The translations under genes and the position numbers were made by a program. 64,000 bases of DNA, from contig NZ_CP066370.1 in the NCBI RefSeq assembly GCF_016406325.1, forward strand, positions 4,322,331 to 4,386,330, given 5' to 3'. The notes under the pieces were generated by a model. It searched no databases. It was given only the letters and a program-made list of their open reading frames with translations, and had not been told where the DNA came from. The stretch is from Shewanella putrefaciens (lineage in GTDB: Bacteria > Pseudomonadota > Gammaproteobacteria > Enterobacterales > Shewanellaceae). Numbering within the stretch: the first letter of the stretch is position 1; every line of letters begins with the position of its first letter. Below, in pieces: positions 55,626-64,000 of the stretch.

Positions 55626-56783
55626 TTAGCGCACGACGGCGCTAAGTTGCTGATTAGCAGTAGTAGGTTGCCAAGGGCGCGCGACGACCTGCGCCGCAGG
55701 GCTTAGGCGTTCTATGCCTTCAACAACTATCTTCTGACCAGCGGTTAGGCCGGATATTACGTGATAGCGACCTGCCACCAATTCATCGACCTTAACGGCC
55801 ACTGGTTGCACTTTAGCTTGCCCATCAAGCACCCACACTTGTGATTGACCAGCCTTGCGAGTCGCTGCCTGCTGAGGCACGTTCAGCGTCGTAGGATAGT
55901 AAGCTTGTGGAATGCGAGCTTTTACAAAGAGACCGGGCAACAGACGATGCTGCGGGTTATCTACCAGTACGCGCAGCAGTACATCGCCAGTACCTGCATC
56001 TACTTGAATGCCGGAAAATAAGATATGCCCTTGCATGCCAAGAGGCTCGCCACTACTGCTAAGGATCTCAACAGCCAACTCCGGGGCTCCAGAGTTGGCC
56101 TGCTGACGCATCGCCTTCAACATTGATGCTGGCAAACGTACATCAACGTACACTTGGTCGATTTGTTGGATCCTCGCCATGGGTGTGGTATCGGTCGGTG
56201 AGACCAATGCACCTTCACTCACTAATGCTTCATCTATACGTCCGGAGATTGGTGCCTCGACGCTGGCAAACTGTAGATCTAACTGACGCCGTGCCAGCGT
56301 CGCTTTGGTTTGGGCTACATCCGCGGCAGCCTGATCGCGCTGGGAAATAGCATCGTCATACATTTGTTGGCTGACGGCCTCGGTTTGTATCAAAGAGGCC
56401 AAGCGATCGGCTTCTTGACGAGCCCGAACCCATACCGCTTCGGCACGCAGTAACGCTGCCGCAGCAATATCGACATCCGCTTTAAATGGTGCTGGATTTA
56501 TTTGGAACAGCACAGTGCCAGATGTTATCTCGGCGCCCTGTTCGAAGAGACGACCTTGCACTATGCCGCTAATTTGCGCGCGGATCTCAGCGCTGCGAAC
56601 CGCAGCGACACGACCGGGCAGATCTTTAGTCACCAATAGTTCTTCGTTCTTTAGTGTCATCACTGACACTTGAACCGGAGCAGTTGTCTCTTCATCCTGT
56701 ACCGCTGAATCACAACCTACCAATCCCAACACGGCAATTGCTACTACTAACACAAAGCTTAAGTGCCGCTGTTTGATGTACAT
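55626..56783 (-). CDS. RND efflux membrane fusion lipoprotein (AcrA/AdeA-like)
   Basis: The 385-residue adaptor has a lipoprotein signal ending L-V-G-C, then a lipoyl/barrel-sandwich half (G-R-V-A-A-V-R-S-A-E-I-R-A-Q-I-S-G-I-V), a coiled-coil hairpin (about 100-170) and a beta-barrel domain. It connects the RND pump to the outer-membrane channel. AGGAGAG precedes the ATG. It is the first gene of the pump operon and is divergent from the two-component genes, with a shared 165-base control region. Confidence 0.93.
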   Translation of the reverse strand: MYIKQRHLSFVLVVAIAVLGLVGCDSAVQDEETTAPVQVSVMTLKNEELLVTKDLPGRVAAVRSAEIRAQISGIVQGRLFEQGAEITSGTVLFQINPAPFKADVDIAAAALLRAEAVWVRARQEADRLASLIQTEAVSQQMYDDAISQRDQAAADVAQTKATLARRQLDLQFASVEAPISGRIDEALVSEGALVSPTDTTPMARIQQIDQVYVDVRLPASMLKAMRQQANSGAPELAVEILSSSGEPLGMQGHILFSGIQVDAGTGDVLLRVLVDNPQHRLLPGLFVKARIPQAYYPTTLNVPQQAATRKAGQSQVWVLDGQAKVQPVAVKVDELVAGRYHVISGLTAGQKIVVEGIERLSPAAQVVARPWQPTTANQQLSAVVR

Positions 56784-56887
56784 AATCTACTCTCCTCAAT
56801 GTACAGCGATCTCACTAATGGCGTTTTATCAAACGCTAGAGAACTAATGCTGAATTATGACGAGTCACTATTGCGAATTATTCGAGA

Positions 56888-56908
56888 CATTGTGGAGAAT
56901 GTATGGAG
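56888..56908 (-). promoter_or_regulatory. direct-repeat operator candidate, AdeR-like
   Basis: On the minus strand two 10-base half-sites, CTCCATACAT and CTCCACAATG, are separated by exactly one base, between the pump operon and the regulator gene. From memory, Acinetobacter AdeR binds a 10-1-10 direct repeat with CTCCACACTT half-sites in the matching position. Confidence 0.55.
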
Positions 56909-56948
56909 GGGGTGATAAAGTTCAACCATTTTAACGTTGGGGCAATCC

Positions 56949-57677
56949 ATGTCTAATCTCAATGCGTCCGTAAGTTCTATGACTTCGGCACTGGTATTAA
57001 TTGCAGAGGATGAAGCAGAGATTGCCGATATCCTTATTGCTTATTTGCAGCGCAGTGGGCTGCGAACTCAACATGCTATCGATGGTCACCAAGCGCTAGC
57101 TATGCACCAAACATTTAAGCCAGATCTATTATTGCTCGATGTACAGATGCCGAATCTCGATGGCTGGAATGTACTGAATGAAATTCGCTCCCGTGGTGAC
57201 ACGCCAGTGATCATGCTCACCGCGCTTGATCAGGATATCGATAAATTAATGGGGTTACGCCTCGGTGCTGACGACTACGTGGTTAAACCATTCAATCCCG
57301 CCGAGGTGGTGGCTAGGGTGCAGGCGGTACTGCGACGCGCCCGCACTAACACGCCTATAAATACCCAAATGTTGCGCGTCGGCCAGTTCCAAATCGACTT
57401 AGACAGCCACGAGGCTAGCGTAATCTGTAACGGTCAGCAGCAGGCACTGGATCTGACCTTGACCGAGTTCAAACTGCTCGCTTGCTTGATGCGTACACCG
57501 AAACGTGCTTTTAGCCGTGAGGAGCTGTTAATTAATTGCTTGCCTGAGGGCGATACTCAGGAACGCACTGTAGACAGCCATATCAGTAAGCTGCGTAAAA
57601 AGCTTGAAGCCCTCGATATTCAAGGAGTGCCGCTCAGTGTCTGGGGGGTTGGCTATCGCTTTGGTGGTGAAGTATGA
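56949..57677 (+). CDS. AdeR-like response regulator
   Basis: The 242-residue OmpR-type regulator has a receiver domain (E-D-E pocket, Asp in L-L-L-D-V-Q-M-P, Lys in V-K-P-F-N-P) and a winged helix. The stretch P-V-I-M-L-T-A-L-D-Q-D-I-D-K is the same as in AdeR as I remember it, and E-R-T-V-D-S-H-I-S-K-L-R-K-K-L closes the recognition region. The ATG at 56949 has GGGG 6 bases upstream; the frame runs four codons further to a TTG. It should activate the divergent pump operon and overlaps the kinase gene by 4 bases. Confidence 0.9.
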   Translation: MSNLNASVSSMTSALVLIAEDEAEIADILIAYLQRSGLRTQHAIDGHQALAMHQTFKPDLLLLDVQMPNLDGWNVLNEIRSRGDTPVIMLTALDQDIDKLMGLRLGADDYVVKPFNPAEVVARVQAVLRRARTNTPINTQMLRVGQFQIDLDSHEASVICNGQQQALDLTLTEFKLLACLMRTPKRAFSREELLINCLPEGDTQERTVDSHISKLRKKLEALDIQGVPLSVWGVGYRFGGEV

Positions 57678-58768
57678 GGCAAACACCGGGTTTGCGCAGG
57701 CAAATTATCCAGTCCCTAGCGGTAATGACGTTAGGCATCATTTTCCTGTCAGTGTTTGGCTCCTATGTATTCTATGCCATTGCGGTGGCCTACCTGCCAG
57801 GCAGTATATCTGAAACCTGGATGCCTTCTCAGATGGAGATGCTATGGATAGTTTGCACTATCATAGCCGCGTTGGGGATAGCGTTATTTGTTGCCATTCG
57901 CCTGTCACGGCGCATTCTTACACCACTGAACTCTGTGGCATATAGCCTACGCGAAGTCGCCCAAGGCAAGCTCAACGCGCGTGCGCGAATGGACCAACAT
58001 GCGATGGGGGAGACGGCGCAACTGGTGAGTGACTTTAATGCTATGGCCGAGCGCCTAGAGTATATGACCCGCGAACGGGAGTTTTGGAACGCGGCAATCG
58101 CTCACGAACTTCGTACCCCTGTCACCATTCTGCGTGGTCGGTTGCAGGGATTAGCGGAAGGTGTTTTTAGCCCTAGCAGTGAGCTCTTCGAGGGACTGTT
58201 ACGCCAGGTTGAAGGCCTTAATCACCTGATCGAAGATTTACGAGTGCTGAGCCTTAATGACAGTGGTCATCTAGAGTTACAGCGGGATGAGGTCTGTTTA
58301 GCCGAGGAACTTAGTGCGGTGATTGAGACTTTCGCTGCGGTGTTAGACGCTAAGGGACTTATACTGAAGCAGGAACTCGATACAAGACTTAAAGTTTACT
58401 GTGATGCTATACGAATACGTCAGGCGCTGATGGCGCTGCTGGAAAATGCACGCCAGCATGCTGATCCTGGCACTTTGACTGTAAGACTTTACAGCGTGGG
58501 AGCAAGTTGTTATCTAACCGTAGAAGATGAAGGCCCCGGTATCCCTGATGAAGCAGCAAGCTACATATTCGAGGCATTTCGCCGAGTTGATCCGTCTCGC
58601 TCTCGAAAAAGTGGTGGCAGTGGACTCGGTCTCGCAGTGGTTAAGACAATTGCTGAAGCTCACTGCGGCCACGTGGTCTGCCATCCATCGGGCCATGGAG
58701 GAACAATATTCGTTCTGTCTTGGCCTGTTAAGGCAAGTTTAAAAACCATTAAATCTACAATAAGGTAG
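57674..58768 (+). CDS. AdeS-like sensor histidine kinase
   Basis: The 364-residue kinase has two membrane segments (about 18-40 and 58-78) around a short periplasmic loop, a HAMP linker, HisKA with W-N-A-A-I-A-H-E-L-R-T-P-V-T-I-L and G-R-L-Q-G, and an HATPase domain (D-E-G-P-G-I, G-S-G-L-G-L-A-V-V). The same W-N-A-A-I-A-H-E-L-R-T-P block occurs in AdeS. Its ATG overlaps the regulator stop (ATGA), so the two are translated together. The signal sensed is unknown. Confidence 0.9.
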   Translation: MRQTPGLRRQIIQSLAVMTLGIIFLSVFGSYVFYAIAVAYLPGSISETWMPSQMEMLWIVCTIIAALGIALFVAIRLSRRILTPLNSVAYSLREVAQGKLNARARMDQHAMGETAQLVSDFNAMAERLEYMTREREFWNAAIAHELRTPVTILRGRLQGLAEGVFSPSSELFEGLLRQVEGLNHLIEDLRVLSLNDSGHLELQRDEVCLAEELSAVIETFAAVLDAKGLILKQELDTRLKVYCDAIRIRQALMALLENARQHADPGTLTVRLYSVGASCYLTVEDEGPGIPDEAASYIFEAFRRVDPSRSRKSGGSGLGLAVVKTIAEAHCGHVVCHPSGHGGTIFVLSWPVKASLKTIKSTIR

Positions 58769-59089
58769 CGTGCTTAGTTATTTATCTACGTATGATTCAC
58801 GTTAGCAAGGGCTACATTGTGTAACTGTGTTAAATAATCTTTCTTTAAGGCTAGCTCTGTCCTTCAAGTTGATAATGTGCTCTGTTTAATCTAGAAAATT
58901 CAGATATTACAGGCCATTATCTATTAAGTCAGTGGGATAAATAGTTTCTGTTTCCGTTCATTAACTATTTTGAAGTTTGTGTTTTTGGTGCAACTTATTG
59001 ATTTAAAATAATAATTTTACTAAGCCTCTTGCGTTTTATTGCCTCCATGCTTTTTTTATAAAGCAGAAGGTAATCATTAATCCCATCGG

Positions 59090-59330
59090 ACACTTAATTT
59101 TGAGACTGTATGGTCAATAAATTAAGAGGTCTATATGAGTCTGAAAAATCACATAAGAGTTATCCGCAGGCATTTAAAGATGAAGCCGTCTTGATGGTGC
59201 TAGAGCAAGGTTATCAGCGACGCGCTTTAAGGTGACTACACAGCGAAAACACTCAGATGCAGTGGCTGATAACCTGTTAAATATGAACTTTAATCCAGTA
59301 TCGACTAATAAGATTTTGACGGTCGTCTAA
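59090..59330 (+). pseudogene. IS3-family transposase remnant
   Basis: One frame from about 59155 reads K-S-Y-P-Q-A-F-K-D-E-A-V-L-M-V-L-E-Q-G-Y before a stop, like the start of an IS3-type OrfA. The next frame (59232-59330) reads T-T-Q-R-K-H-S-D-A-V-A-D-N-L-L-N, like the stretch before the DDE core of OrfB. So the element is broken by a large internal deletion. GGACACTTAATTTTGAGACT at 59088 may be what remains of its left end. The rest of 58769-59728 is AT-rich with no gene I can support. Confidence 0.6.
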
Positions 59331-59685
59331 ACCATTCTTGGTTGATCCCATTTCCAGCAGACGCTTGGCACGAATGGCTTCTGCTTTTTGTAATGTGGTT
59401 TTGTTGTGTTCGCGCGCAACTGCGTTTTTTGGCTTGTTAGAGAGGAACAGGTTTAACGTCTCATATGAGCATTTCTGAGCTCTTGAGCCGTAATAGTACA
59501 CAGCCTGATGGGGCGCAGGCCATTCTTATCTGGTTCTCGTTTATGTATATTGATTTTCATTGGTTTTTATCATCTTGTGCGCCATATGTGCTCCAGAATT
59601 TATCTTCGGAGCACACGTGGCGCAAGAATCGACAAAACCCTTCAAATCACTTCCCACCAAATAAAATTATTTTAACATCATAATG

Positions 59686-59715
59686 TTGATTTGATTTGAT
59701 TTGATTTGGTTTGAT
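59686..59715. repeat. TTGAT pentanucleotide tandem repeat (six units)
   Basis: Six consecutive five-base units, five TTGAT and one TTGGT, lie just downstream of the mnmE stop. Tracts like this change length by slippage. Confidence 0.85.
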
Positions 59716-59728
59716 GCGTTTTACTCTT

Positions 59729-61090
59729 TTACTTCCCGATACAGAATGAGCTAAAAATTTTGCCCAATAGATCGTCTGAGGTAAAACGGCCTGTGATTTC
59801 AGATAGGGCGATTTGTGCCATTCTGAGCTCTTCCGCTAATAGCTCTCCTGCGAGGTAAACCTCTAATTGCTCTTTACCTAATTGAAGGTGGCTTGCGGCT
59901 ACATCTAAGGCCTCAAGATGACGGCGGCGTGCGATAAATCCACCTTCTAAGTTACTTTGGTAGCCCATAAGTGACTTTAAGTGCAGTTTTAACTCATCAA
60001 CACCGAGCCCTGTTTTGGCTGAGATCCGGTAAACGCTATAACCTTTTTCTTCCGTCATATCGAGGTTTTCACCGGTAAGATCGGCTTTATTGCGGATTAC
60101 GGTTACCCCTAAATTAGCGGGCAGTCGATTGATAAAATCTGGCCAAATATCATGGGGATCGACAGCATCCGTGGTGGTGCCATCGACCATAAATAACACG
60201 CGATCGGCGCTGTTGATTTCATTCCAAGCGCGCTCGATACCAATTTGTTCAACGGTATCAGTGGTATCACGCAGGCCTGCTGTATCGATAATATGCAATG
60301 GCATACCATCTAAATGGATATGTTCACGTAGTACATCGCGAGTAGTACCGGCTATTTCGGTGACAATCGCCGATTCTTTACCTGCTAACGCATTTAATAA
60401 ACTGGATTTTCCGGCATTAGGGCGGCCGGCAATCACCACTTTCATGCCTTCACGAATGATAGAACCTTGTTTAGCACTAGCTTGTACGGTGCTGAGTTTG
60501 TCGATGATTTTATAGAGTGCATTGGCAATTTTGCCATCACTTAAAAAGTCGACTTCTTCATCGGGGAAATCAATTGCGGCTTCAACGTATAAACGTAGGT
60601 TCGTGACTTGATCCACCAGCTCATGGACTTCCTTAGAAAACTCACCCTGCAGCGATTGTAGTGCGCTTTTGGCGGCCTGCTCGCTGGTGGCATCGATAAG
60701 ATCGGCAATAGCCTCGGCTTGGGTTAAGTCGAGCTTATCATTCATAAAAGCTTGTTCGCTAAATTCACCGGGTTTGGCGATACGAATACCTTCAACTTCC
60801 AATACGCGTTTGATCAGCATGTCGAGGACTATTTGGCCGCCGTGGCCTTGCAATTCCAATACGTCTTCACCGGTAAAGGAGTTTGGCCCCTTAAAAAATA
60901 GCGCTATGCCTTGGTCTATTACTTGGCCTGTTGCATTTTTAAAATCACAATAATCGGCATATCGGGTTTTAGGTAAATGACCTAAAACTGCCATGGCAAC
61001 ATCAGTTGCCTTGTCACCTGAAATTCGAATGATGCCAACGCCGCCACGTCCGGGTGCGGTGGCTTGAGCCACGATAGTGTCAGTTGTCAC
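59729..61090 (-). CDS. mnmE: tRNA modification GTPase MnmE (TrmE)
   Basis: MnmE works with MnmG on wobble uridine 34. The 453-residue product has the N-terminal formyl-THF-binding domain ([11 protein letters not shown]), a G domain with [16 protein letters not shown] and N-K-A-D, and the C-terminal F-C-I-G-K. The GTG at 61090 is chosen because the product then begins (M)[13 protein letters not shown] as in relatives; the frame runs ten codons upstream. It follows yidC on the same strand. Confidence 0.95.
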   Translation of the reverse strand: MTTDTIVAQATAPGRGGVGIIRISGDKATDVAMAVLGHLPKTRYADYCDFKNATGQVIDQGIALFFKGPNSFTGEDVLELQGHGGQIVLDMLIKRVLEVEGIRIAKPGEFSEQAFMNDKLDLTQAEAIADLIDATSEQAAKSALQSLQGEFSKEVHELVDQVTNLRLYVEAAIDFPDEEVDFLSDGKIANALYKIIDKLSTVQASAKQGSIIREGMKVVIAGRPNAGKSSLLNALAGKESAIVTEIAGTTRDVLREHIHLDGMPLHIIDTAGLRDTTDTVEQIGIERAWNEINSADRVLFMVDGTTTDAVDPHDIWPDFINRLPANLGVTVIRNKADLTGENLDMTEEKGYSVYRISAKTGLGVDELKLHLKSLMGYQSNLEGGFIARRRHLEALDVAASHLQLGKEQLEVYLAGELLAEELRMAQIALSEITGRFTSDDLLGKIFSSFCIGK

Positions 61091-61133
61091 GGAAATACCC
61101 ACCAAACTAATATTTACCAATACCCTGTAAAGG

Positions 61134-61160
61134 AAAAGGCGGCTAATTAAGCCGCCTTTA
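61134..61160 (-). terminator. hairpin between yidC and mnmE
   Basis: AAAGGCGGCT and AGCCGCCTTT form a 10-bp stem with a short AT loop, 38 bases after the yidC stop; on the minus strand it is followed by TCCTTTA. It probably ends or attenuates the rpmH-rnpA-yidD-yidC transcript. Confidence 0.65.
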
Positions 61161-61197
61161 GTGTCATTTTCACTTTATGCTTTGCTAAAGGTAGGGC

Positions 61198-62823
61198 TTA
61201 TTTTAAGCCTTTTTTCTCAAGACCTGCATAAATAATCTTCTGCTGGATGATGGCAACAATGTTACCCACTAACCAGTATAGTACTAGACCTGATGGGAAC
61301 CACAGGAAGAATACGGTAAAGATTACTGGCATCCATTGCATCATCTTCACTTGCATTGGATCCATCGTCGGTGCGATAGGTTGCATTTTCTGCATGATGA
61401 ACATAGATACGCCCATCAGCAACGGCAGTATGTAGTAAGGATCTTGTACCGATAAATCGTGGATCCATAACATAAAGGGAGCGTGACGTAGTTCGAAACT
61501 TTCTAGCAATACCCAGTACAAGGCAATGAAGATTGGCATCTGTAAAATAATAGGTAAACAGCCACCCATGGGGTTAACTTTTTCTTTCTTATACAGTTCC
61601 ATCATAGCTTGACCCATCTTCTGACGGTCATCACCAAAACGTTCTTTTAAGTCGGCAAGTTTAGGTTGCAGATTGCGCATCTTAGCCATTGAGGTGTACT
61701 GCGCTTTTGTTAGCGGGAACAGTAAACCACGAACGGTTAAGGTGATCAGGATAATTGCTACACCCCAGTTACCCACAAATGATTGATAGAACATCAATAA
61801 CCAGTGGATTGGTACCGCTAACCACCATAGGAAACCGTAATCAACTACAAGGTTCAAGGTTTCTGAAATGGCGGATAGTGCCGCTTGATCTTTAGGACCA
61901 ACATAGAACTGTGAGCTAATTTCTTGGCTAGCACCAGGTGCGATATCGTATACCGCACCGCGGAAACCAATATTCGCTAAACCGCCAGCACTGACACTTG
62001 AAAAAATAGTGTTACTGTCAGTTGCGGGGGGCACCCAAGCTGAAACGAAATAGTGCTGTAACATGGCTGCCCAACCGCCTAAAGTGGCTTGGTTCAGGTT
62101 GCTTTTGGCCATGTCATCAAAGTTGTATTTCTCGTAGCGCACATCATTTGTTGAGAACGCACCACCACGGTAGGTAGGCATCATCATACTGCTTTCAGAT
62201 GGCTTGATTGTTTGTTTAATCTGACCGTACATCTGAACTTGCAGCGGTGCTGCTGAAGTGTTGTTGATTTTATAGTCAACATCTACGTTGAACTTACCGC
62301 GATGGAAAACAAAAACTTTAGTGTAAGTTACGCCATTATCGGCTACGTAGGTTAATGGCACTTCTAAGGTGTCTTGGCCTTCGGCTAATGTGAATTCAGT
62401 TGCAGAGGTTGTGAATGCTGCACGACCGTTGGCGCTGCTATCGATACCATCACGACCGATCAAACCGCTTTGGGCGATATAAGTGTAATCTTTTGTCTGC
62501 TCAAGCAATACAAAAGGTTGCTCTTTACCTTGTTCCATTTTGTGTGAAACTAGTGCAGCAAAGACGATGTCGCCACCTACAGGGTTGATTTGTACATCAA
62601 GCTGATCAGTTTTTACTGTGATAAGATTTTTACTCGCAGCTACTGCTGCTGGTACACCTGTATCAGCTTCTGGAACATCGGCACTGTGAGTGCTAGCCAC
62701 ATTCGCCACTAAGGACGATTCTGTTGCAACGGGTTTAGGAGCTTTGTCTGCTTGCCACTGTTGCCACAGCAAAAAGCTGACAAACAGTAGTCCTATGAGC
62801 AATATATTGCGTTGAGATTCCAT
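61198..62823 (-). CDS. yidC: membrane protein insertase YidC
   Basis: YidC inserts inner-membrane proteins alone or with SecYEG. The 541-residue product has an N-terminal membrane segment ([12 protein letters not shown]), a large periplasmic domain, and five C-terminal segments with the conserved Arg region in [13 protein letters not shown] and the [14 protein letters not shown] motif. It begins 3 bases after yidD. Confidence 0.97.
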
Positions 62824-62826
62824 AGC

Positions 62827-63081
62827 CTATTTATTACACCTGTCATTTTTAGGGGGGACGGGATCGCTACCGCCGGGATGTAAAGGGTGACATTTTAATA
62901 TGCGTTTCAATGCAAACCAACAACCTTTCGCGGTTCCGTGCACTTTTATTGCTTCAATGGCGTAATGAGAGCAAGTGGGATTGAAACGACAACGAGGGCC
63001 CAGTATAGGGCTAATGAAGATTTGATAGCCACGAATTAACGTGGTCGCTAGCCATTGTAGCGGCGACTGAGTTTGCGCCAT
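62827..63081 (-). CDS. yidD: membrane protein insertion efficiency factor YidD
   Basis: The 84-residue protein has the family motif [26 protein letters not shown] with three cysteines, and [10 protein letters not shown] near the end. It assists YidC-dependent insertion. Its start lies inside the end of rnpA (34-base overlap), an arrangement common in gammaproteobacteria. Confidence 0.95.
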   Translation of the reverse strand: MAQTQSPLQWLATTLIRGYQIFISPILGPRCRFNPTCSHYAIEAIKVHGTAKGCWFALKRILKCHPLHPGGSDPVPPKNDRCNK

Positions 63082-63404
63082 AGCTTTTCTATCAATTTGT
63101 TGATCTCTGCGTTTTCCATTTCCATCACGCCATTTCTGACAAGCACGACAATATCAAGATGAGGAATATCGTGCTGATTTAAACGAAAACTATCTCTGAT
63201 GATACGCTTAATGCGATTACGTTGATTAGCACGCTTTACGTAGCGTTTAGCCACAGTAAGGCCCAGACGCGGATGTTGCTCCGAATTAGGAATAGCGAGC
63301 AAGGTAATTTCAGCAGAAGATGCTTTGATGGGGTTGGAGAATACAGATTTAAATTGCGCGGGAGTTAGCAAACGCAACTCCCGCGTAAAGGTATAGCTAG
63401 TCAA
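63048..63404 (-). CDS. rnpA: ribonuclease P protein component
   Basis: RnpA is the protein subunit of RNase P, which matures tRNA 5' ends. The 118-residue basic protein has the signature [24 protein letters not shown]. It appears to start at a TTG (63404), 15 bases after the rpmH stop. It overlaps yidD at its 3' end. Confidence 0.94.
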   Translation of the reverse strand: MTSYTFTRELRLLTPAQFKSVFSNPIKASSAEITLLAIPNSEQHPRLGLTVAKRYVKRANQRNRIKRIIRDSFRLNQHDIPHLDIVVLVRNGVMEMENAEINKLIEKLWRKLSRRYNG

Positions 63405-63419
63405 CTAGTTATCCACTTA

Positions 63420-63557
63420 TTAAGCAGATAAACGAGCGCGACCTTTCGCACGACGACGTGCAAGCACCTTACGGCCGCCTACAGTAGCCATACGAGCGCG
63501 GAAGCCGTGAGAACGCTTGCGCTTCAGGTTGCTAGGTTGAAAAGTACGTTTACTCAT
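63420..63557 (-). CDS. rpmH: 50S ribosomal protein L34
   Basis: This 45-residue, very basic protein begins [15 protein letters not shown] and ends G-R-A-R-L-S-A, matching L34 throughout. The stop is at 63420-63422 and the ATG at 63555-63557. It opens the rpmH-rnpA-yidD-yidC operon, divergent from dnaA. Confidence 0.97.
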
Positions 63558-64000
63558 GATGGCAATCCGTCTTTGTTATTAGTGAACATTCCTTATCTCT
63601 GGTATAGAGGTAAGGGCAAAAAAGAGGCCGAATTGTAATCACTTTACTTGGTCCCGTCAACAACGAAAGTCGGTAAGTGGGTTATTTCTGCCAGTGTAGC
63701 TTTAGATCCATCCCCACTATACACCATAAGATGTGGATAACTCTGTGTATGGACACTACATATAGTAGTGTAGGGGATCTTCAACGAGATCAAAGGGGCG
63801 CCATTATAGATCAATGTGGATCGCTTAATAAAGCAGGATTTGCGTGAAATGTTGAATAAAAGGATCGTTTTTGATCTTAGGTGATCGAGGATATCCACAT
63901 AGAATGATCTTGCTGGGGATAAATATTTTTTAAGGATAGCGATCCTTGAGATCTCGCTATAGAATACACCTCTTTTTGATGATCTTTTGGGGATAACTAA
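63558..64000. promoter_or_regulatory. rpmH-dnaA intergenic control region
   Basis: No gene is present. A consensus DnaA box TGTGGATAA lies at 63732-63740, with one-mismatch sites ATATCCACA at 63891-63899 and TGGGGATAA at 63914-63922 and 63988-63996, and a weaker TGTGGATCG at 63815-63823. GATC sites are frequent. The dnaA gene is expected to start beyond the window on the plus strand, so this is probably its autoregulated promoter region. Confidence 0.7.

Noticed and set aside
59277..59501. 74-codon minus-strand frame with a Lys/Arg-rich stretch that resembles an integrase arm
   Set aside because: Similarity is too slight and short to support; it lies in decayed DNA next to the IS3 remnant.
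63644..63898. 84-codon open frame upstream of dnaA on the minus strand
   Set aside because: It covers DnaA boxes and promoter sequence, lacks a ribosome binding site and has no recognisable protein features.

Overview
This window is the replication-origin region of a gammaproteobacterial chromosome, almost certainly a Shewanella. Three things point there: the gene order atpIBEFHAGDC - parB - parA - rsmG - mnmG - oriC - mioC followed by mnmE - yidC - yidD - rnpA - rpmH ahead of a dnaA that lies just past the right edge; the protein sequences themselves; and a 16S-23S-5S-tRNA-Asp operon of the type seen in that genus. All calls are made by eye from the sequence; no database search was run.

Layout. 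1-4300: a 5'-truncated alpha/beta hydrolase, an ABC-2 exporter pair, a PspB-like small membrane protein and mog. 4500-7620: an NlpC/P60 lipoprotein, a TraF-family envelope protein and a pirin. 7850-11700: a potassium module in which a shortened KdpD-like kinase and a KdpE-like regulator sit directly before KtrA/KtrB-type uptake genes. 12000-16200: a GNAT acetyltransferase, a BaiN/HI0933-type flavoprotein, an unusual hairpin array, then gpsA, secB and a membrane rhodanese. 16460-21860: gpmI-envC-S41 protease-divergent polysaccharide deacetylase, meeting an NsrR-like regulator and a cysteine-cluster protein tail to tail. 22045-27865: a complete rrn operon on the minus strand with two promoters, boxA and RNase III stalks. 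28015-38000: ccoG, a small unknown gene, a type II-like menB, a DUF2061 gene behind a Fur-like box, glmS with a DeoR-type regulator, a TonB-dependent siderophore receptor and glmU. 38190-45100: the nine-gene ATP synthase operon. 45330-49710: parB, parA, rsmG, mnmG. 49790-50110: oriC. 50150-52320: mioC and a POT peptide transporter.

Between the POT gene and mnmE lies an accessory insert (about 52480-59715): an RND pump and membrane fusion protein divergent from a two-component system. The regulator and kinase closely resemble Acinetobacter AdeR/AdeS, and the intergenic region holds a 10-1-10 direct repeat placed like the AdeR operator. The insert ends in a shredded IS3-family transposase and a pentanucleotide repeat, so it looks acquired. 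The last 440 bases are the rpmH-dnaA spacer with DnaA-box-like sites and many GATC sequences.

No intact mobile element, CRISPR array or prophage is present. The best candidates for under-described biology are the KdpDE-like control of Ktr uptake, the AdeRS-type cassette with its conserved operator geometry, and the array of small hairpins with GGA loops between the BaiN-type gene and gpsA.
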